This document shows, piece by piece, positions 60,144-64,000 of a DNA stretch of 64,000 bases. Position 1 is the first letter of the stretch. Each line of letters opens with the position of its first letter. The DNA is from Streptomyces sp. 1331.2 (lineage in GTDB: Bacteria; Actinomycetota; Actinomycetes; Streptomycetales; Streptomycetaceae): contig NZ_OBMJ01000001.1 in the NCBI RefSeq assembly GCF_900199205.1, positions 806,001 through 870,000 of the forward strand, written 5' to 3'. The translations under genes were made by a program, and so were the position numbers. The notes below the pieces were generated by a model. That model did not search any database, had not been told where the DNA came from, and saw only the letters and a list, made by a program, of their open reading frames with translations.

Positions 60144-60863
60144 ATGAGCCTGCCCCCCGGCGACACCGAGGCACCCGAGCCCACCACCGCCGAACGGATC
60201 CACAGCCTCCTCGGCGCGACCTCCTCGCTCACCGTCCGCGCCCTGGGCGAGCGCCACGACCTGGACACCCCGGTCTCCGTCCACGGCTCCCGCCTTCGGC
60301 TGCGCGCCCCGCTGGACGCCCCGCTCACCGCGGCCGCCGCCCGGGCCGGCGAAGGCCTCGCCGTCGTCCTCGACGTCACCGACGTCTCCCCCGTCGCCGT
60401 CCGCGACCGCGTCCGTGCCCGCCTCACCCTGGCCGGCCGGCTGCACCTGGCCCACCTCGCCGACGACGGCCTCACCGTCCACCTGCACGTGGACGTCGCC
60501 CACGCCGTCCTCGCCACCCCGTACAGCACCGGCGCGATCACCGCCGCCGACCTCGCCCGCGCCACCGCCGACCCGCTGGCCCGGCACGAGGCCGCACTGC
60601 TCACCCACCTCGCCGACGACCACGCCGACGCTTTCGACGTGCTCACCCGCCTGCTCGACCCGGCCCTGCTCGCCCGTACCCCGGACGTCCGCCCGCTCGC
60701 CCTGGACCGCCACGGCCTGGTGCTGCGCCTGGACCACCCGGACGGCCACCGAGACGTCCGCCTGGCCTTCCCCGAACCGGCCCGCGACACCGAGGACTTC
60801 GGCCACCGGATGCACGACCTGCTGTCCGCCGCCCGGTACGGCCAGCCCGCCCACCGCGGCTGA
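60144..60863 (+). CDS. DUF2470 protein under iron control
   Basis: 239 residues. The N-terminal two-thirds are a flavin-reductase-like/heme-binding split-barrel-type region; the C-terminal DUF2470 domain (HEAALLTHLADDHADAFDVLTRLL; GLVLRLDHPDGHRDVRLAFPEP) is that of HugZ/HutZ-type heme-utilisation proteins. A perfect iron box and an ACTGGAGG ribosome site precede ATG 60144. A role in heme or siderophore iron use is likely. Confidence 0.82.
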   Translation: MSLPPGDTEAPEPTTAERIHSLLGATSSLTVRALGERHDLDTPVSVHGSRLRLRAPLDAPLTAAAARAGEGLAVVLDVTDVSPVAVRDRVRARLTLAGRLHLAHLADDGLTVHLHVDVAHAVLATPYSTGAITAADLARATADPLARHEAALLTHLADDHADAFDVLTRLLDPALLARTPDVRPLALDRHGLVLRLDHPDGHRDVRLAFPEPARDTEDFGHRMHDLLSAARYGQPAHRG

Positions 60864-60941
60864 CCGAACGCCAGCCGCCGAACGCCACAGCCACCGAACG
60901 CCACCGAACGCCACAGCCACCGAAGGCCGGAAAACGGCAGC
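60864..60941. repeat. Short tandem repeats (ccgaacgccac)n
   Basis: Several imperfect copies of ccgaacgccaca/gccac directly after the DUF2470 stop; no gene. Confidence 0.5.
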
Positions 60942-60989
60942 GGCCGGCCCGGCTCGCGAGGGGGTTGTGTCCCGCGAGCCGGGCCGGCC
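60942..60989. terminator. Long bidirectional hairpin terminator
   Basis: GGCCGGCCCGGCTCGCG pairs with CGCGAGCCGGGCCGGCC (17 bp plus a small bulge) between the convergent DUF2470 and M23 genes. Confidence 0.75.
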
Positions 60990-61112
60990 TTGGGCGTGTC
61001 CCGCGCCCATGTCCGCCGTGCGGCGATCACCCGGTCGAGCGGTCACCCGACATGACCATCCCGGAGGATCGATTCGCTCCGCAGCAGCGGTGGTTCCTGA
61101 GACCCCGACAGG

Positions 61113-62087
61113 TCAGAGCGCGACGCCGTGCGCGCGCAGGTAGGCGACCGGGTCGATGTCCGAGCCGTACTCCGGACCGGTACGGATCTCGAAGTGCAGG
61201 TGCGGGCCGGTCACGTTGCCGGTGGCACCGGAGAGGCCGATCTGCTGGCCGACGGTGACGGTCTGACCGATCGACACGCCGATCGACGAGAGGTGCGCGT
61301 ACTGGGCGTACTTGCCGTCGGCGAGCTTGATCTCGACCTCGTTGCCGTAGGCGCCGCCGTTGCCGGCCTTGACCACGACGCCGTTGGCGACGGCGCGCAG
61401 CGGGGTGCCGGTGGAGGCGACGAAGTCCTGGCCGGTGTGGTGGCCGGAGGCCCACATCGAGCCGGCCACGCCGTAGGCCTCGCCGAGGACGGGGTGGGCC
61501 AGCGGCGCGACGTAGCCGGAGGTGGCGGCGACCGGAGCGGCCGTCACGGCCGGGGCCGGAGCGGCGGTCTGCACCTGGGTCTGCACCGGGGCGGACGGCT
61601 TGGCGACCTCGGTCGTGACCTGCAGCTGGGCCTGCGGCTTGGCGGCGGCCTGGGTGGCCGGCGCGGCGGGCTTCGCCGGGGCGGCGTCCGCGGACGGCGC
61701 GGCGGCGTGGCCGGCGATCGCGAGCTGCTGGCCCGGGAAGATCAGGTTCGGGTTGGCGCCGACGACCGAGCGGTTCTGCTCGTACAGCGCCTGCCAGCCG
61801 CCCTCGACGCGCTTGGCGTCGGCGATCTTGGACAGGGTGTCGCCGCTGACGACGCGGTAGCTCTCGTGCGCGGCGGCGGCCTGGGCGGCGGGCTTGGCCT
61901 CGGTGCCGGCGGCGGGCTTGGCCTCGGTGCCGGCGGCGGCCTGGGTGACCGGGGCGACCGGGGCCGTGTGGGCCTGGGCGTTCATCGCGGTCACGAGCGG
62001 GAGGGCGAAGGAGACGCCGGTGACGGCGGTCGCGATGCCGATGCGGGCGGCGCGGGGCAGGGTGATACGACGAGCCTGAGCAGGCAT
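61113..62087 (-). CDS. Secreted LysM-M23 peptidoglycan endopeptidase
   Basis: 324 residues. Signal peptide (about 1-40, ending NAQA/H), one LysM domain (about 76-123, YRVVSGDTLSKIADAKRV), an Ala/Pro linker, then a lysostaphin-type M23 domain with H217xxxD221 and H296LH298F zinc ligands. It cuts peptidoglycan cross-bridges during growth or sporulation. A 24-bp in-frame duplication gives AAGTEAKP twice. Expression is controlled by the c-di-AMP riboswitch in its leader. Confidence 0.93.
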   Translation of the reverse strand: MPAQARRITLPRAARIGIATAVTGVSFALPLVTAMNAQAHTAPVAPVTQAAAGTEAKPAAGTEAKPAAQAAAAHESYRVVSGDTLSKIADAKRVEGGWQALYEQNRSVVGANPNLIFPGQQLAIAGHAAAPSADAAPAKPAAPATQAAAKPQAQLQVTTEVAKPSAPVQTQVQTAAPAPAVTAAPVAATSGYVAPLAHPVLGEAYGVAGSMWASGHHTGQDFVASTGTPLRAVANGVVVKAGNGGAYGNEVEIKLADGKYAQYAHLSSIGVSIGQTVTVGQQIGLSGATGNVTGPHLHFEIRTGPEYGSDIDPVAYLRAHGVAL

Positions 62088-62097
62088 GGAAGTTTCC

Positions 62098-62292
62098 TCT
62101 CCGACGCCTGCGAGGTGAGCTGTCGGGTTCGGGCTGGAGTTGCCCGGCCGCATGCGCGGCTTCACCCCGAGCCGGCCCTGGACGCCCGCGCCCTGAGGCG
62201 CGAACTCCGGTCCGGCGACTTACCTGTGGGTCCCCCGCTCCTGCCGTACAGAGTTCAGTGCGAGCCACCGGGCAGCGGCAGGACTCGGCGTT
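62098..62292 (-). ncRNA. ydaO/yuaA-type c-di-AMP riboswitch
   Basis: The minus-strand leader contains the three conserved blocks of this riboswitch in order: CGGGGGACCCACAGGTAA (62237-62220), GGGGTGAAGCC (62168-62158) and CGACAGCTCACCTCGCAGG (62125-62107), ending 11-20 nt before the start of the LysM-M23 gene. A possible P1 stem joins ACGCC (62291-62287) and GGCGT (62108-62104). In streptomycetes this RNA represses cell-wall hydrolase genes when c-di-AMP is high. Boundaries are approximate. Confidence 0.85.
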
Positions 62293-62582
62293 CCACCCGG
62301 TGGATCCGTCCGGGCTGGCCGGGCGGTCGCTGAACTAAAACCCATCCGTTCGGGTGAAGCAATGTCGATCTCTTGAACGGGCAACCATCCCCCACCCCCC
62401 GGTCACCCTCCGCACGTCGCGCCGCACGATCCGTACACAATCCATTCACCCCGCGCCACTGATCCACGACCCTGCGCCGAACTCCACGACGCTGCGCAAC
62501 CCCCCACCCACCGAGCGTCAACGACGGACACGCCCTCCGGTGAGCCTTGTCACGTACGCCCCACGGGGCGCAGGATCGGGCC
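62293..62582. other. Divergent promoter region, M23 leader and MFS exporter
   Basis: 290 bp, less GC-rich around 62335-62460. It must contain the promoter for the riboswitch transcript on one strand and for the exporter on the other. CCGTTC and GAACGG (62346 and 62374) form a widely spaced inverted repeat. No gene is seen. Confidence 0.35.
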
Positions 62583-64000
62583 GTGGCCACCTCCGAAGCC
62601 GGCACCCTGCGCCTGGGCACCGCACAGGGTCGCTGGGTACTCCTGGCAACAGTGCTCGGTTCCAGCATGGCGATGCTCGACGGCACCGTCGTGAACGTCG
62701 CCCTGCCCCGCATCGGCGCCGACCTCGGCGCCTCCCTCGCGTCCCTGCAATGGACGCTGAACGCCTATCTGCTCACCCTGGCGGGCCTGATCCTGCTCGG
62801 CGGCGCACTCGGCGACCGCTACGGGCGGCGCCGGGTCTTCCTGATCGGCGTGGTCTGGTTCGCCGTCGCCTCCGCGGCCTGCGCCGCCGCACCGAACATC
62901 CAGGTGCTGATCGCCGCGCGCGCCGTCCAGGGCATCGGCGGGGCGCTGCTCACCCCGGGCTCGCTCGCCATGCTCCAGGCGGTCTTCCATCCTGACGACC
63001 GTTCGGCGGCTGTCGGCCTCTGGTCCGGCCTGGGCGGGGTGGCCGCCGCGGTCGGCCCCTTCCTCGGCGGCTGGCTGGTGGACGGCCCCGGCTGGCGCTG
63101 GATCTTCCTGCTGAACCTGCCGCTCGCCGCCGCCGTGATCGCCGTCACCACCCGGTCCGTACCGGAGAGCCGGGACGAGAGCGCCACCGGCCGCTTCGAC
63201 GTGCTCGGCGCGGTGCTCGCCGCGCTCGCGCTCGGCGCGTTCACCTACGCGCTGACCGCGGCCGGGGAGGGCCTGTCCCCCGTGGTCTGGGCCACCGGGG
63301 CGATCGGCGTACTGCTCGGCGCCGTGTTCCTGGCCGTCGAACGGCGCGCGGTCGAGCCGATGCTGCCCCTCGGGCTGTTCTCCTCCCGGCTGTTCACCGC
63401 CGTGAACCTGGTCACCCTGTGCGTGTACGCGGCATTCAGCGGCGTCTTCTTCCTGCTGGTGGTGCAGCTGCAGATCGTCTCCGGGTTCTCGCCGCTGGTC
63501 TCGGGCTTCGCACTGGTGCCGATCACGGTGCTGATGCTGGCGCTGTCGGCCCGCGCCGGGCGCCTCGGCAAGCGGATCGGCCCGCGGATCCCGCTCACCA
63601 TCGGCCCGCTGCTGTGCGCCGCCGGAGTGCTGCTGATACTGCGCATCGGCCCGGGCTCCTCCTACTGGGCGGACGTGCTGCCCGCCGTCACGGTGATGGG
63701 CTGCGGGATGACCCTGCTGGTCGCACCGCTGACGGCCACCGTGCTGGCCGCCGTCGAGGTCCGGCACGCGGGCATCGCCAGCGGGGTCAACAACGCCGCC
63801 GCCCGCGCGGCCGGACTGCTCGCGGTGGCCGCCCTCCCGGCGCTGGCCGGGCTGAGCGGCAACGCCTACCGGGTGCCGTCGGCGGTGGACTCCGCCTTCC
63901 ACACCGCGATGCTGATCTGCGCGGGCCTGCTGGCCGCCGGCGGGCTGATCGCCTTCACCACCGTCCGCGGCAACGTCCTGGCCGCCGAGGAGCGTCCGGT
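62583..64000 (+). CDS. DHA2-type MFS exporter (EmrB/QacA-like), runs off right edge
   Basis: At least 472 residues visible. SMAMLDGTVVNVALPRIGADL (motif D1), LGDRYGRRRVFL (motif A), and the antiporter motif C region (VGPFLGGWLVDGPGWRWIFLLNLP) mark a 14-helix drug:H+ antiporter. The start is GTG 62583; no strong ribosome site, though TCGGGCC precedes it. No regulator gene is in view to the left; the gene is incomplete at 64000. Confidence 0.88.
   Translation, partial: MATSEAGTLRLGTAQGRWVLLATVLGSSMAMLDGTVVNVALPRIGADLGASLASLQWTLNAYLLTLAGLILLGGALGDRYGRRRVFLIGVVWFAVASAACAAAPNIQVLIAARAVQGIGGALLTPGSLAMLQAVFHPDDRSAAVGLWSGLGGVAAAVGPFLGGWLVDGPGWRWIFLLNLPLAAAVIAVTTRSVPESRDESATGRFDVLGAVLAALALGAFTYALTAAGEGLSPVVWATGAIGVLLGAVFLAVERRAVEPMLPLGLFSSRLFTAVNLVTLCVYAAFSGVFFLLVVQLQIVSGFSPLVSGFALVPITVLMLALSARAGRLGKRIGPRIPLTIGPLLCAAGVLLILRIGPGSSYWADVLPAVTVMGCGMTLLVAPLTATVLAAVEVRHAGIASGVNNAAARAAGLLAVAALPALAGLSGNAYRVPSAVDSAFHTAMLICAGLLAAGGLIAFTTVRGNVLAAEERP

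Noticed and set aside
1..64000. Mobile elements, CRISPR arrays, attachment sites, toxin-antitoxin pairs
   Set aside because: No transposase, integrase, spacer-repeat array or paired small toxin/antitoxin genes were seen; tandem arrays have no unique spacers.

Overview
The window is very GC-rich (G or C in nearly every third codon position). It has leaderless promoters of the TANNNT-N6/7-start type, GTG/TTG starts, one in-frame TTA codon, an IdeR/DmdR iron box, a DasR-like site, an actinobacterial SOS box and a c-di-AMP riboswitch in front of a cell-wall hydrolase. A close homologue of secreted RNase Sa is also present. Together these point to chromosomal DNA of the Streptomycetaceae (Streptomyces or Kitasatospora). 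I see no IS element, prophage, CRISPR array or plasmid function.

Layout. 1-5.8 kb: end of an amidase-like gene; a DUF6271 + GNAT pair behind a promoter with two operator-like sites; a one-TM protein; a sensor kinase/response regulator pair. 6.0-17.0 kb: one long operon for a CoA-dependent aromatic pathway (CoA ligase-thioesterase fusion, FAD monooxygenase-OYE fusion, nitrilase, gentisate dioxygenase, FAH-family hydrolase, maleate isomerase, PaaX-type regulator, amidohydrolase). 17.0-24.2 kb: two Usp-like proteins, an SOS-box-controlled AlkB homologue, a VOC protein, a broken IclR gene, an Lrp regulator with epimerase and aldo/keto reductase, and a tRNA-like cloverleaf with encoded CCA on the minus strand next to an alpha/beta hydrolase. 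24.3-37.1 kb: TetR, RNase Sa homologue, fused carboxyltransferase, small transglycosylase, HD hydrolase, AEC transporter/MarR/hydrolase, a frameshifted membrane protein, DUF1876, EamA and DUF6629 proteins, ArsR-MFS pair. 37.3-45 kb: broken ATPase-like gene, PolX, pseudouridine catabolism (psuG-psuK plus LysR), PNGase A-like secreted protein. 45-53.6 kb: kinase and regulator separated by an inverted phosphatase gene, FhuF-like protein, YhgE/Pip-like membrane protein, GH13 glucosidase. 53.8-60 kb: a six-gene IclR cluster. 60-64 kb: iron-box DUF2470 gene, riboswitch-controlled LysM-M23 peptidase, DHA2-type MFS exporter running off the right edge.

Two catabolic modules can be read end to end. The 6-17 kb operon fits salicylate (or anthranilate) to CoA thioester, 5-hydroxylation, gentisate, ring cleavage, then maleate + pyruvate and fumarate. 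The 53.8-60 kb cluster holds an N-acyl-D-amino-acid deacylase, a PLP D-amino-acid dehydratase-like enzyme, RidA, KDG kinase, KDPG aldolase and IclR. That set matches the steps needed to turn N-acetyl-D-glucosaminate (the oxidised end of LPMO-cleaved chitin) into pyruvate and glyceraldehyde-3-phosphate.

The least expected element is the minus-strand tRNA-like gene at 22694-22766. All four stems pair (21 bp), the anticodon reads UUC, and CCA is encoded, but the D-loop and T-loop lack the usual tertiary-contact bases. A terminator-like hairpin follows directly. Other recurrent themes are well-formed operator palindromes in divergent promoters, short imperfect tandem repeats in many spacers, and three genes apparently broken by single-base changes in G/C runs.
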